This document shows, one piece after another, positions 1 through 11,796 of a stretch of 64,000 nucleotides of DNA. Source of the DNA: Bryoerythrophyllum caledonicum (lineage: Eukaryota; Streptophyta; Bryopsida; Pottiales; Pottiaceae); assembly GCA_963971425.1 (NCBI GenBank), contig OZ020514.1, positions 40,833,158-40,897,157 on the forward strand. The letters are read 5' to 3'. The notes under the pieces are model-generated. The model did no database searches and was not told the origin of the DNA. It was given only the letters and a program-made list of their open reading frames with translations. Every line of letters starts with the position of its first letter. Position 1 is the first letter of the stretch. Made by a program: the position numbers and the translations under genes.

Positions 1-214
1 TATGCACAATATGCAATGGTTGATGGACCAGACTATAGTGTTCAAAAATATTTGTATAGTCGTAATGAAAGATGTGGAATTTGATTTAGGGTACAAAGAT
101 GCAAGTAGAAATGAGGCACATTGGAATGTAATTATTTTTCTTAGTAAACCTCTAGAATAAAAGTTATGCCAACTTAAAGAGAAAACTTCTCGAGTGTGGG
201 CACGTTGAGCAGCT

Positions 215-720
215 CAAAAAACTTTTGGTAGGACAGTCTGTTGAATGTGAGATCTTCAATACTAGCAAGTAGTATCATAACTTTTTATATTGTCAAGAAA
301 CATTTCTTGTCTTTTGTGAAAGTAGCACTATATTCCAAGTTATACATTTTTCCACATTGTCACACATTCTTGGGCACGGTACCAAAAAAACCTCTTCATA
401 TTCACGTAAGACTTAGAAATCTTCATATTTTCTACTTTTTAATTTTACTACTCCAAGATAAGGTGTAGACCTACTTATTGACCATTGGATTGTCATTCTA
501 AAACATATTAAAGCCACCAAAAATTAAAACTTTAATTTGGACTTTTAGAACCTTCAATCGTTGCACAATAGTTTTAAATTTGATGTACGCCTCCTCAACC
601 TCAAAAAATTGGTGTACAAGTAACTTATATCATGCTTAACGCGACGGTGATGAATTTAGACCTTGTGTAGTGCAAAAATTGGACACCAAATGAAGTCAAA
701 GTCAGTTGATCTACTCAATA
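215..720 (+). repeat. Dispersed repeat R1, copy A
   Basis: Noncoding AT-rich repeat with related copies at about 24,535-24,915 (same strand), 13,510-13,850 and 55,565-56,080 (opposite strand). Shared landmarks in order are a GGTACCAAAAA stretch, a GTGTAGACCT / ATTGACC block, TCTAAAACATATTAA, a region reading ATTGGTGTAYAAG, and TAGTGCAAAAATT near the end. No open frame is conserved between copies, so this is probably a non-autonomous element or an LTR fragment. Ends are approximate; I saw no clear terminal repeats. Confidence 0.7.
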
Positions 721-2862
721 CGAAGAAGAACATCAATATTTTTTCCAACACTAAAGACTATAATCTTCTAGTATATGCGATAAAAAATTATGACTTTTTG
801 TGAATATATATCATTTTATAAATCTTAATTGAGTTCCTACGGTTGAAATTGGAAAAAAAACTTTTCGTTTCTTTCTTTATTCAATGCACTAGAATCAATA
901 GTTTCTAAGTGTTTCTCGTGTAAATTTGTTAAAGAAATAATAGACTAGCATTAATTCACCAAGTTTGGCTAGGGCATTTATACTCCTTGCTTCAATCGGC
1001 GGGTATGAACCCGCAATCTCAATCATGCGTCGTGTAGAAGCTAATCATACCCGAGTATCAAATGTTTCTAAATTTCTACCCAAGGGTATGATCATAATAT
1101 CTCAAGGGTATCGCCTCAGCATCTCATGAGTGATGGAAGAGCATCTCACAAGTTGGGTTGCGAGTCTTCTCCTCCTTTCTCTTGTGCATTGCGTAGGATT
1201 TCTTGCTGCTTGTATAATTTGTATTCGAATTAGTGCACTTGTATTTGTGTTGTTTGTTCCAGGATCTGCTGAGTTTTGTGTTTGCTGTAGCTCTTTCATT
1301 TAGGGTTTGTTGCACATCTTTATCTACAACACTTTGGTTTCTAGCTCATAGTGTTTGTAGCTAGTGGGATTTAGGGTTGTGTGATATTAGCGAGTAGGAT
1401 TTGTAGCACGTAGAGTAACAAGCGTCTTGGTTCAAGGTTGTTTGTTGTGCGAGGAGGAGCGACGTAAACGTGCGACGAGGAGGAAGACATGCAACGGGGG
1501 AGTCCAAAATTCCAAGAGTTGAGGTATGTACACACATTGTCGCTTGAATGCATTGTTTTTTCATTTCTTTTTTAAAATGTGTTGGATTTCAATTATGGCT
1601 TTGTTTCACTTAGTAGTTATATTTAAATGGCTAATTCTGTAGCAAATTAGAGTTTTGGTTTTTGTTTGTTATGTGAAGTTAGTATGAAGAATATTATCTA
1701 CAATTCATGCTTATGAGTTGGAATTGGTTTTTACTAAAAATTTATTCACAAATTTTGTGTATTATAGACAAGTTTATGTATCTTTAGTTTTATTATTATG
1801 TGTGTATTATTTGTTCAAGCAAATTACATCTGCTCGTGCGTGCCTCTGGTGTTCTAGAGCTTTTATTGCACTTTGTTGCACCACCTCAATCAACCATACA
1901 TTATTCGACAATGGTGGTCGACGAGGGAGTTGTTGAAATTGCTGTCGGTTAGGAATCAACTTCCAATAGGGTCAACTTCTTGCAGTAGAAGCTTCTAAGG
2001 ACTTGGACACTATAAAGGACCGTGATGAGTTGGAGTCATCCTCAGGTTCATTCGTGCGTAACAATGAAAAGTTATAGATCTAGTTCCCAAGGTGTATTAT
2101 AATCGGAAAGAAACAATCGTATTGACAAATGTAAATACTTATTTTGTACACATTACAAAGAATAATTAAATTGTGTGTGGGTTTTCACAGTACATCTGCC
2201 TACCTAACAAACGAAAAATTATAGTTTTTCGAAGCGGACCTTAGGAAGTATTGTAAGTCTAAATTTTTTTGTCACATTTGGTTTAGACCTAAAATGTGAT
2301 TATTTATAAATAAGCCGTAGTTAGCAACTACATGTTATTAGTAGTATTAGTGAAATCCAATGATTTCATTAATTAGTATTAATAAGGGAAATTGGGGTTA
2401 GGTGAATAAGTGGTTGCGAGAAGATGATAAAACAAGGGATCACGGAAGTGGATTTCTATTAGTTAGTGATCATGTTGGCAAGAAAATTAGTTTAATTGTG
2501 GTAGAATTAGTGGTAGTAAATATAGGAGTATTAGTAAAAAGATTTTGTAAAGGAGAAGTTGTGAGGAGGAAGTACAATAAGTGTAAGATAGATTAGAGGT
2601 TAGTTAGGACTTAATAGGTTGGTTTTAGAGTTGGATAGAATGGTAGTTGAGTACATTTCGATTACTTCTAAATTTGTATGGAAAAATAGAGAGAAAAGAG
2701 AAAATTAAAAAAATAGTGGGAAAGAGAGTAAGAGAAATAAGAAAGGAAAAGAGAAAGAAAAGGAGGGGGAGAAGGGAAAGTTAGAAAAATGAAGGAAAAT
2801 AGAAAAAGGAAAAACAAAAAAAAGTTCATCCTTCCCCCGATCCTACGAAGGGGAAAACGGGC
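721..2862. other. AT-rich region without a supported gene
   Basis: Only short, unconserved open frames occur here. A hairpin-like block near 1,000-1,060 has a weak tRNA-like T-arm on the minus strand but no convincing tRNA. From 2,640 to 2,830 the sequence becomes purine-rich (GA/AAAG repeats). I see no domain, splice structure or element boundary. Confidence 0.5.
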
Positions 2863-3379
2863 TTAGAGCATCTCCACCCCACACCGCAAACCACTAAACC
2901 GGCGGTGCGGGGTGGGAGGGTGACGGGGGAAGCCCCGCACCGCAAACCTCAAAACGGGGAAGCGGGACAGGGATAATCCGTTGCGAGGCCTCCCGAACGG
3001 GGCCCGAGGGATGTACCGTTTCGGCCACCCCCTCCCCACATGCCATGTCGCATGTTGGGAGTGGCCCGGTTGGAAAATTATTTTTTTTTAAATTTTTTAA
3101 AAAGAATAAAAAATATATATATTTCGAGTTTTTTTGGAAAAATAAATATAGACATTGAATTTATTTTTTATAAAATTTATTAAAAAAATTTAAGTTTTTT
3201 TAAAAAGATCTTTTTAAAAAATAAACTGTATAAATTGAATAAATATATATATATTTTTTATTTTATATTATTTTTTTTATTTTTTTTTATTTTTTTTAGA
3301 AAATTTATTTTGTTATGTTGAAAAAAAATTATATTTTGAAAAATTATATATTTTTTCGATTTAAAAAAAAAATTAAAAT
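2863..3379. repeat. MITE-like end with TTA-GAGCATCTCCA, then AT-rich tract
   Basis: The sequence TTAGAGCATCTCCACCCC at 2,863 matches the terminal motif and TTA target of PIF-2 (10,602 and, inverted, 29,921-29,935). It is followed by a GC-rich stretch to about 3,070 and then a long A/T tract. No matching inverted end was found downstream, so this is probably a truncated PIF/Harbinger-type MITE. The tract from 3,080 to 3,370 is near-homopolymeric A and T runs. Confidence 0.45.
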
Positions 3380-3828
3380 ACTCCTTCCTTTTGAATATGC
3401 ACCCCAAAAAGGGATAAGGCCAAATAAAGTAAATAAAACTCATTTTTCCAATAGTCAAAATAGGAAGAGGAATTAGAAGTTGCATATATATGAAAACAAA
3501 ACTCTCTTTTATTTTAGACCTATCAAAAATAAGAGAAAAGGGAAAAAATTATGATAACAGAAAAAATACTCTTATTTATTTTTAAATTTTAAATGTAGTA
3601 AGGAAAGAAAACATATAAAGTAAATATATGAAACATATTTTTCTTTAAACTAGGAAAGAATCAAAGACAAAAGTTTGACACATGTGCTTCTATAATTTTT
3701 AGTTGAGCCGTATGAAAATCTAAGACACTTAAAAATTGGAAATTTAGCCCTAGAATCTGGCCCCAACACTTTACATTGACTAGGGCTAAGATGATGAATT
3801 TGAAATCCGGCCCTAGAATCCAGCCTCA
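3380..3828. repeat. Fragment of a PIF-1-family element, left of the nested insertion
   Basis: This stretch is a long direct repeat of 8,085-8,532 inside PIF-1, differing mainly by point changes and small indels. It runs up to GCCTCA at 3,823-3,828 and resumes after PIF-1 at 8,633 with ATGCTTTACATT, exactly as the internal copy reads through. It is therefore the right-end region of an older family member into which PIF-1 inserted, duplicating TCA. The left end of this older copy was not found. Confidence 0.8.
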
Positions 3829-4570
3829 GGGCCGATTTACACTTGGGGCCGGATTGAAGGCCGGCCGGAACTCTCCAAGTGTGGACCAATAGGATCTTGC
3901 AATATCTCAAAATCCAACCCAAGAGCTTTATACTTGGGGCCGGCCGGAACCACATCACATCCTACGTGTCGCCTTAGGTAGCATGGTTTTGGCGCCAAAC
4001 CATCGGGCCCCAAGGGAGCAATTGGGACGAGCTTTGGGGTGGCCCAAACTTCCATCTAGGGCCGGATTTGGTTCCTCCGTTGGATCTTTCAAATCACTAC
4101 CGTCAATTAATAAATTTTTATTTTTATTTTTTAAACATCCTTTGTCTGTGCGTACAGACGTGCAACAACGTCTGCAACTTGTTGACAGCAACTTGTCTGT
4201 GCATGTCAACTGTTCACGGAAACATGTGTTTGCACGTCAATTGTTCACGGCAGCGTGTCTATTCGTGTCAACCTGTTAACGTCTGTACTCGGCGATCTGA
4301 AACCGCTTAACCCATTTTGAGTTCACCTTAAAAAAACCCTGCTACGGTCTATTAGCGCCTCTTCGCCGTTTAGGGTTCGTCAGGAAGAACTTGAGTCGCC
4401 GCTTCTTTGATTTAGGGTTTTATTGTTTGCGTGCTTATAGGGTTCAAAGCTTTGAGAGAATAGAGAATTTGCACAGTGTGGGTTCTCTTCGGTCAGAGTT
4501 GAAGGAGAGAAGCAAGGTTGATGAGGATAGGGTTGATGAGGAATGTGAAGTGCATGCAGTAGAACCATAG

Positions 4571-5440
4571 AAAAAACGTCAAAAAAAAGGAAAATCCAAA
4601 GAAACTAAGGTTGCAGAGGAGGACAACAAACGCAATTGGTTGGACAGTGAGGTGGAAGCATTGATCGCGTTGAAGGGAGAGATGCAGCTAGAGTTCATAA
4701 AGAATGCAAAAAAACAAGGTAGGTTTTTTTTTTTCTTTTGCTCCTCTTTTTATCAATGTCGTTGCCTTGTTCTTCACTTGTATGTTATATGAAGAAAAAA
4801 AAAGAATTCAATCTTCATAACAATCATGATTGCCTTAAAAAAATTAGTTATCCACGAATATTAATTTAATTTTCCATGTGCAATGCTAGATTTTTAGACT
4901 CCTCTACTCACTCCACCTTCATAATTATGTTGATTGATTTTTTGATTTGTGATCTTCCTTGTAGGTGTGGACATGTGGTTGAAGTTGCACTGCAAGCTCC
5001 TGTGCTTGCATCCTAATTTCAAGAAAACTCCAAAGGCTTGCAATAGCAAATTCAATGATGTCTACAAGGCTTACAAAGATGACAAGCAGGCAAACAACAT
5101 TTCTGGAGAATCACGCCATACTTGTAAGTTTTATGACTCCATGGACTGTTGGTATCATCAAAATGGATCTGTGCTCAAACATATTTCTGCTTCTTCTAGT
5201 GACATGCCTAGCGTAGAAGGTGATGTTCAGGAAGGAAAGGAAGAGACCTCTGAAGTAGAGCCTTCCTCTATTTCAAAACAAGGAAAGGCTAGTGGGAAAG
5301 TAAAGTATCAAGAGAGTGCTTTAGAGCTCATGGGGCAGTTGGTAAACAATAGCAAGGACATGGCCCAGAGCATGAAGGAGGCTAATGGATTCATGAGTAG
5401 CCTCGACAAGCACATGGAGAGGCTCATTGAGAAGCTTTAG
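4571..5440 (+). CDS. Trihelix/Myb-like PIF/Harbinger partner protein (two exons)
   Basis: PIF/Harbinger elements need a Myb/SANT-like DNA-binding partner that binds element ends and works with the transposase; this is the likely one. Exon 1 ends at 4,718 (CAAG|GTAGGT) and exon 2 starts at 4,965 (TTGTAG|GTGTGG). The join keeps frame and reads KNAKKQGVDMW. Exon 1 contains NWLDSEVEALIALK, the first helix of a trihelix fold. Exon 2 has PKACNSKFNDVYKAYKDDK and SGESRHTCKFYDSM, typical of the plant Myb/SANT-like family, then an acidic/Ser-rich linker and a predicted C-terminal coiled coil (MEANGF to IEKL region). Upstream of exon 1 a TAG at 4,568-4,570 stops the frame and no ATG precedes the first helix, so the 5' end is damaged or another exon lies upstream. 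The stop codon is TAG. Confidence 0.72.
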
Positions 5441-6423
5441 AGTTGTCTTCAATGTGAAGTTTAGGTTGTATTCTTCATTACTCGGTGTGCAAAATGATTC
5501 TCCTCTATGTCTCATTTAATGCATGTCATCAATATTTGTGTAGTCAATTGTTGTGGTTCATTGGGGAAACCATTATTGTATTGAACTTCTCTTTTGTCAA
5601 TGGAATTTTTGTGTTGATTTTGAAAATAGTAAAAAGAATTGGAATTTTATGTGTACAAGGTTGTTTGATTTTGATTTGCATTTGTAGTTGCAATTGCATT
5701 CCATATGCAGGCTGTACTTTTGAAATGATGAATACCAAAGTACCACACTCATTAAATGCATTCCATATGCAAGTCGTGAAATGAAGAATACAACCGGGCA
5801 TATGGAATTGGACAAAATCGAAGAATTCATTAAAAATTCGATAAAATATATGATTTGCATTTTGGTCGATTGGTAGAAAAATACACCTTTATTCTACATG
5901 CACGCCTAATTTTTTTTCTTAATTAATCCCTTCTACAAGGATTTTCTTAGAAAATCTAAACATGAGAGGAGATACTTGATGTGACACTAAAAATTTCTAA
6001 TTTTTAGGTCAGAGTTATTTTAAAGACAAATTAACTATTGAAAATTAGGCCGACCTGTAGGATATTGTTAGCTTTTTCTACCAACCAAGAAAATTGTGAA
6101 ATAAATTATTTCCAAATTTTTATATGATTTCTTGTTTTTAGCAATTTTAGTAAATAAAACTAAATATTTATTACAAATGGCAAACTGACCTTCGACCGGA
6201 CTTACAAATAAAATAAAAAAATGACCTAACTCCCAAAATCATGTATGTTGTGCAATTATCACTTTATAAATTTTTCTATGTGTAGAATTTCATTCATATA
6301 GAAGCCAACTTTATTCAAATTAATATGGAAACAAATGAGATCCATAATAGAGCTTAAACAAGAAGAAGTTCAAAACGGAGATCAACAATAGAAATTAAAA
6401 AAGGTTTATAGTACTACTAAGAT
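5441..6423. other. PIF-1 internal spacer
   Basis: AT-rich region between the convergent partner and transposase genes. It contains a short internal duplication: CATTCCATATGCA with flanking text occurs near 5,697 and again near 5,760. I see no gene. Confidence 0.5.
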
Positions 6424-7890
6424 CTAGTCGGAGTCCATGTCTTCTTCAAGTTCGTCATCGAAAGTTACGGTACTTTGTTTGGCAACATGAAGTTGCCAAA
6501 AAATTTGGGCCATCAATTCATGTTGAACAGTTGCTTGTCTTAACATTTTTTGTATCATTTCTTCTTTTTCCTTTTTGGACTCTACAGAATCTCCTTGTAC
6601 TTTGCCTTTTATTGATTCTGGATCATCTCCATCATAACGCAGCAATTCAGAATGTGGAGCCGCTTTGGGAGACAATAACATGATTTGTAGTTGTTTCATA
6701 GATTCTTTTGCAATAAGTAATGTTTGAGCATCTTGTTCACCACTTTCAAGTTTTCCTAAACTTTGATCAGCAGATTTTCTCAAATCAGTATCTGCTTCTC
6801 TTGCCCACTGTATGTTGAAGCCGTCACCGTGAATAATGCATAAATTATGCAAACAAATACATGCTGTCACTAGATCTGGTAAATTCTGTAGTGGTACATC
6901 AATTCGCTTTAGAAGAATCCTCCATCGCCCTTTAAAACATCCAAAAGATCGTTCAACAGCCATTCGGGTGTTGGACTATATGAAATTCCAATGAGCCTTT
7001 TCTCTAGATAGACCGTCTTGTACGCCTTTGAATGGGCTGAAAAACCAAGGCCTCATTGGATATGCTGCATCACCTATTAATTTGTAGGGTAAAAACTTGT
7101 TATCCATAAGGTCTTTTCCTAACTGGCTTCTTTGAAATACGGACCAATCATGGCAACTTCCTGCCCAACCAAAGTCAAAATCCCAGAACTTACAGTGAAC
7201 ATCAACCACTCCTTGTAAAATAACCGAATAAAATCCTTTACGACAATAGTATTCTGGAGACTCTCGATTAGGGGCCACTATTGGTATATGGGAACCGTCT
7301 ATGGCTCCTATGATGTAAGGTATACCGTGTAAGGATTCAAATTCGGCAGCTCTAGTTTTCATATATTCGGGAGTCAATTTTTCTATCACTAAAGGCAATA
7401 AATGTTTGTTTATGGCTTTGCAACATTGTCGTACGATTACAGATGTCGTACTCTCAGCTATACCATATAAGTCTCCAATCATTGACAACGTATTGCCAGT
7501 CGCAAGTCTAGCAAGTGTAACTGCCACTCTAATTTGGACAGAAACACTATCAGTCATTTGAGTATTCTCTTTTTTTATATAGGGGTCCAAAAATTGACAC
7601 AAGAAATAGAAAGTTTCTTTGTTGACCCTGAGTCGATCTCGAAACATTTGTTCTGTATAGCTCCCCAACAATTGATTTTGAACAAATCTAGTCAGTCTAT
7701 TATGCTTCCAGATTGTCCGTATTCGTGGCCTTGAATCATCTTCTAGTGAAACAAAGACCATCAAAAGAATTGATAAGTCATTAGCATGTATAGCTGCTTG
7801 CATTTGGATTAGTATGGAATTGAAAACAAACTTCAAAGCAAAGAATAGTACTAGTGATACCAAAACTTTATGCCTTTGAGTAGTCACCAT
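6424..7890 (-). pseudogene. PIF/Harbinger transposase, one in-frame stop
   Basis: DDE_4-type nuclease that would cut PIF-1 ends. One frame runs from 7,890 to 6,424 (488 codons), broken only by TAG at 6,976-6,978. Visible catalytic signatures are AIDGSHIPI (first Asp), WAGSCHDWSVF (second Asp) and ERSFGCFKGRW (Glu), in the spacing expected of PIF transposases; the stop lies just before the Glu motif, in HWNFI*SNTRMAVERSFG. The N-terminal half has a predicted helix-turn-helix region (VSVQIRVAVTLARLATG). A long acidic/Glu-rich tail follows the catalytic core and ends DEDMDSD-like. Length is normal for the family. No frameshift is present, so a single nonsense change explains its inactivation. 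It is convergent with the partner gene at 4,571-5,440. Confidence 0.9.
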
Positions 7891-8528
7891 GTTGCAATAT
7901 CAGGAAAATAGAGATTGTGATTCAATGTGTACAACCTAAACAAATAACCAAATATAATCTAATATCCAAATATTAAAAAACTATGTAATAATGACAGCCT
8001 ATTTGTGTTTAAATATGATCTTCAAAAAGAAAAAGAAGTAGAAATTATAGAATAAAAGAATAACCTAAATTTGGAAAAAGTAAAAATAATCCTTCCTTTT
8101 GGATATGCACCAAAAAAATAGATTTGGTCAAATAAAGTAAATAAACATCTTTTTCCAACAGTCAAAATAGGAAGAGGAATTTAAAGTTGCATATATTTGG
8201 AAAAAAAAATCAATTTTATTTTAGACCTATCAAAAATAAGAAAAAAGGTAATTTTTAATGAAAATATAAAAAATATTCTTATTTATTTTTAAATTTTAAA
8301 TGTAGTAAAGAAAGAAAACATAGAAATTAAATATATGAAACCTATTTTTCTTTAAACTAAGAAAGAAACAAAGACAAAGGCTTGACATATGTGCTTCTAT
8401 AATTTTTAGTTGAGCCTTATGAAAATCTAAGACACTTAAAAATTGAAAATATGGCCCTAGAATCCGGCCCCAACACTTTACATTGACTACGGCCAAAATG
8501 ATGAATTTGAAATCCGGCCCTAGAATCC

Positions 8529-8743
8529 GGCCTCAATGCTTTACACTATTTGGGGCCGGATTGAAGGCCGGATTGGAGGCAAATCCGGCCGGCCTTCCAT
8601 CCGACCCCAGGCCTAATGTAAACCGGCCCTCAATGCTTTACATTATTTGGGGCCGGATGGAAGAATTGGGCCCGGATTGAAGGCCGGTTTGAAGGCAAAT
8701 TTAGGGCCTTCCATCCGACCCCAGGCCTAATGTAAACCGGCCC
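8529..8743. repeat. Two tandem PIF-1-family right ends
   Basis: The block starting CTCAATGCTTTACA and ending TGTAAACCGGCCC occurs twice, ending at 8,629 and 8,743. The first end is the terminus of PIF-1 (TSD TCA). The second is the terminus of the older host copy and is followed by TTA at 8,744-8,746, the canonical PIF target. Bases 8,633-8,743 join seamlessly to 3,828 once PIF-1 and one TCA are removed. Confidence 0.82.
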
Positions 8744-8749
8744 TTAGTA

Positions 8750-10100
8750 GGAAAATTAGAGTTTGGGGGAAAGGCCCTAGACGGCGGCTGAAGGAGCCAA
8801 GTAACGGCTGTGTTCAGGACGGCGGATAGGAACTCTCTGATGTGCGAGCTCGTTGTGGTGCAAGGAAGATAGGGTTTGGGAGTGTGTGTGTGCGTGAGAG
8901 GGCAGTGGGCATGAGGGCACGAGCGGTTGCGGCAAGGAGGAGAGTAAGGCGGTGAGTGGGTGAGGGGAGAGGTTTGTGTAGAGCGAGTCCTGGGCCGTGA
9001 GAGGAGCAAGGTGGAAGGTGCCTCGGCGGCGACGCTGGGTGCACCAGAGGTGGATTAGCGTGAGAGTGAGTGGCAGGTTGTGTGGCTTCCTTGGGATTGA
9101 GTGTGTGCGAAGCAGGGTTGTGAGAGTGCAGCAAGTTCGTAAGTGTGGGCTGGAGGCGGCGTCGACGTTGGAGTGGCGGCCGAGTGAATTCTGAGCGAGG
9201 GTGTGCCGTTGGGAAGATTGCAGAAGAGAGGCGGAGTCAGAAGTAGGGAGTACGTACGGACTGCTGGTTTCGGCCAAGGGCGACGAGGAGAGCGGGTTTG
9301 AGTGAATGCAGATCGGCGGCGGTGGCTGGAGAGTTCGGAGAGGAGAAGAGCGGAGAAGCAGGTTGGCATGAGATTTGCGAGCAGCGTGTGTGCACGGGAA
9401 GAATCGTCGGCGGAAGGAGAAGGTGGCCTCTGAAGGAAAAGAAGTGTCTCGGTGGCCGTTTGGGAGGAGTCTTCGTGGGCGGAAGGCTGCTAGTTCTAGG
9501 GTTCGGAGAGCTGTCAGTAAGCACGCGCGCTGCGAAGCGGCCGCGAAGGAGGAGACCAAGCAGTACTGCAGGTAGTTGAGCGGGCCGAGACGCTGGGAGC
9601 TGGCTGTCGGTGTTTAAGTCGGGGGTCACCGGTTGCAGAGGAGGTCAGAATCAGTACTGGTCGAAACTGCTCCTCGACGTGCGGCGAGGTGTTGTTCGTT
9701 TGGTGCTCGTGTTGTGATTTTTTTGTTGTTGCTGTGGTGGGCGGAGTCTGGAGGTGCTGATGTGATAAGTAGGCTAGATCGCCGGCAATCAGTGCAACCG
9801 GAACCTGCAACGAAAGGGAGGCCATTTGGCAGAGAGAGGGAGAACGACGGAGCCGCATTGGAGGGCCAAGGCGGCAGCCAGTGGTGGTGTTGTTGTGTTC
9901 TTGTGGTGTGTTTGGCACTGCTCTTGCTGGTTACCGCGTTGTTGTAGAGCGATGTCGGAGTGCACCTCGGGAAAAGTGATTAGGAAATCCGGCTGGCGGC
10001 TTGAGTGCGGAATCCAAAGGTGTCAGTGTGTCTGTTGGCGGTTCAGGCTGCAGCTGCAGTCTGCAGTGACTAATTTTAAAATTATTCTGTTTTAGTTGTT
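8750..10100. other. G-rich block of unknown nature
   Basis: A sharp rise in G content on the plus strand, with many AGGGTTTGGG / CTAGGGTTCGG-like phrases and GCGGCGG tracts. Long overlapping open frames exist on both strands, but they are compositional: Ser/Pro/Thr-rich on the minus strand with no domain. Similar G-rich blocks occur at 22,600-24,160 and 57,600-58,200. It could be a 5' leader or first-exon region of a host gene or of an LTR element; I cannot tell. Confidence 0.4.
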
Positions 10101-10194
10101 GTTAAAGTGTGGAATGTCCGTATACGTAAACGAGTTAGTTCTATTGTCAAGTGTTGGTACAACACTTCAGTGCGCGTGTCACGTTGTGTTACGT

Positions 10195-10330
10195 ATCTTC
10201 CCAAACAACAAAAACATCTTCTTGTGTTAAGTAAATTGTGTACCAAATGATAGTTATTGTGGTTGTGGCAAGACGTCGGGTTCCTTGTATGAAATTTATT
10301 GGTTGATTGTTGGCAACTTTTGGCGATTAT
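10195..10330 (+). repeat. Short repeat shared with the Tc1-2 region
   Basis: AAATTGTGTACCAAATGA followed by GTTATTGTG, GTTGTGG, AAGA and GGTTCCTTGTAT matches 54,278-54,370 on the same strand over roughly 100 bp with scattered differences. At the second site it lies inside the coding track of a decayed Tc1 transposase, so either it is a piece of that transposase family or an insertion present at both places. Confidence 0.55.
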
Positions 10331-10889
10331 TGGCAAGACAGCGAGGGGCTTATACCTATAGTTTCCAGCACGACTACTCGGTCTTTGTCTTTGCGACACC
10401 CCACCGGTTATGAAATTAATCACGGCCTTCCTTCTCATTCTACTGTTGATGGGAAATCAGGATGTAAAAACAACTTGTCATCTATAGAAGGACAGAATCA
10501 TTGCTGCACTGCCCGGTGCAGCATTCAAATGCACTCCACTGTGGTCGCATGGATGGTTGAGGATCAAACCTTGCATGCCTCCTAGAGGCTTTATGGCTGT
10601 GTTAGAGCATCTCCACTCTTGGTGTGTCCACTCCTAGCGTGTCCACTCTTGGCGTGGAATTTTCTGCGCTAGGTCGGGAAATGTGGTCCACGCAAGGAGT
10701 GGTTCAGCCTTTGGTGTAGGAAAGGCTACACCGCATAGCACCATTTTTTTTTTGCCACATGCCACCTTTTCAATTTTGTTGACTTTTCTTCACATTTGAT
10801 GGGATGGCACTTGGTAACCATCGCATGGTTCTACTTTGTTATTTACCCTACAGAATTAGGTCATCACCACTAGGTTTTATTCCAGTTGA

Positions 10890-11250
10890 ATTTCAATTGA
10901 ACTGAAATTGAAATTGAAAGCATGGTAATCACCACTAGGTTCTACTCTATTATTTTTAATTCTACTCTATTATTTTCGAAAACCTACACTAAATTTTCAA
11001 AAAATTGAAATTGAAATTGTTTAGAAAATTTCAATATTTCAATATTTCAATATTGAAAATGGTTTTGAGATATTGAAAATCGCTGCAATTGAAATATAAT
11101 ATTTTAAACATTTCAATATTATAATTAAAATATTGAAAATTAAACCGCTTCGAATATTTCAATATTGAAATGTAGAAAATGGTTTTGAAATATTGAAAAT
11201 CGCTTCAATTGAAATATTGAAATGAAATATATATTTTTATAAAAAAAATT
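10890..11250. repeat. AT-rich array of TTTCAATATTGAAA-like motifs in PIF-2
   Basis: Many overlapping copies of CAATATTTCAATATTGAAAA and AATTGAAATTGAAA occur between the PIF-2 left end and the transposase 3' end. The motifs are self-complementary and could form hairpins or act as transposase or partner binding sites. Function is inference. Confidence 0.6.
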
Positions 11251-11796
11251 AGTAGTTTTTATTTTTACTTCCTAGCCATGAAAGTTATATTAATTTTTTC
11301 TAAAATACCACAGGCTAAATAAAAAACATTTTCTTCAAATTTGTCAAGTAAATTAAATTTTCTGGAATATTTTTTAATACAAACCAAGAATCTCAGGGTG
11401 CTGATCCGGCCAACAACCTGAAATATGAGGTAAAATAGTAAATTCTTTATTTGTTATTAAAAAATGGAAGGTCTCTTTTCAATTATCCTCGTTGAAATAG
11501 CATGTGGTTTTTGTGTGAGGGTATGTGGATTTTGAAAGTGAAATGGAAATCGCTTCAATTTTAAAAAACAACACCGTACGTGTAATTTTCAAGAGCATTT
11601 TGAAATGAATCATCAAGAGATAATGAGATGAAGTAACCAAAAAATGCACTTACATTGTTCATGCTTATTCCAATTTTGTTTCGTGGGAAAGAAACAATAC
11701 TAGGGAAAACAATAATTCATCCCCTATACAATCCGCTTTTCTACTTGGATTTTAATTGTACAAATATGTATAGTACCATCTCTAGGTATATGAAAT

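Larger units (their letters stand above)
3829..8629. mobile_element. PIF-1, PIF/Harbinger DNA transposon (4.8 kb)
   Basis: The left end begins GGGCCGATTTACACTTGG and the right end, read inward on the other strand, begins GGGCCGGTTTACATTAGG. Similarity continues through GGCCGGATTGAAGGCCGG-type sequence, giving terminal inverted repeats of about 40 bp with a small indel. Both sides are flanked by TCA (3,826-3,828 and 8,630-8,632), a 3-bp target duplication of the size used by PIF/Harbinger, though TCA departs from the usual TTA/TAA. Inside are a trihelix/Myb-like partner on the plus strand and a DDE transposase on the minus strand, the standard two-gene arrangement of the superfamily. The transposase has one in-frame stop, so the copy is probably not autonomous now. 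Confidence 0.88.

Noticed and set aside
985-1075. tRNA-like block on the minus strand with GCGGGTTCATACCCGC
   Set aside because: Only a T-arm-like hairpin is seen; no acceptor stem or proper anticodon arm can be formed. It may be a tRNA-derived SINE scrap.
3650-4310. Overlapping frames of 72-102 codons on both strands
   Set aside because: They cover the PIF-1 terminal and subterminal GGCCGG-rich repeats; the similarity to 8,400-8,740 is at DNA level only.
8777-9629. Long Ser/Pro/Thr-rich minus-strand frames (260, 130, 104 codons)
   Set aside because: They overlap equally long frames on the other strand, have no domain or conserved partner and follow from G-rich composition.
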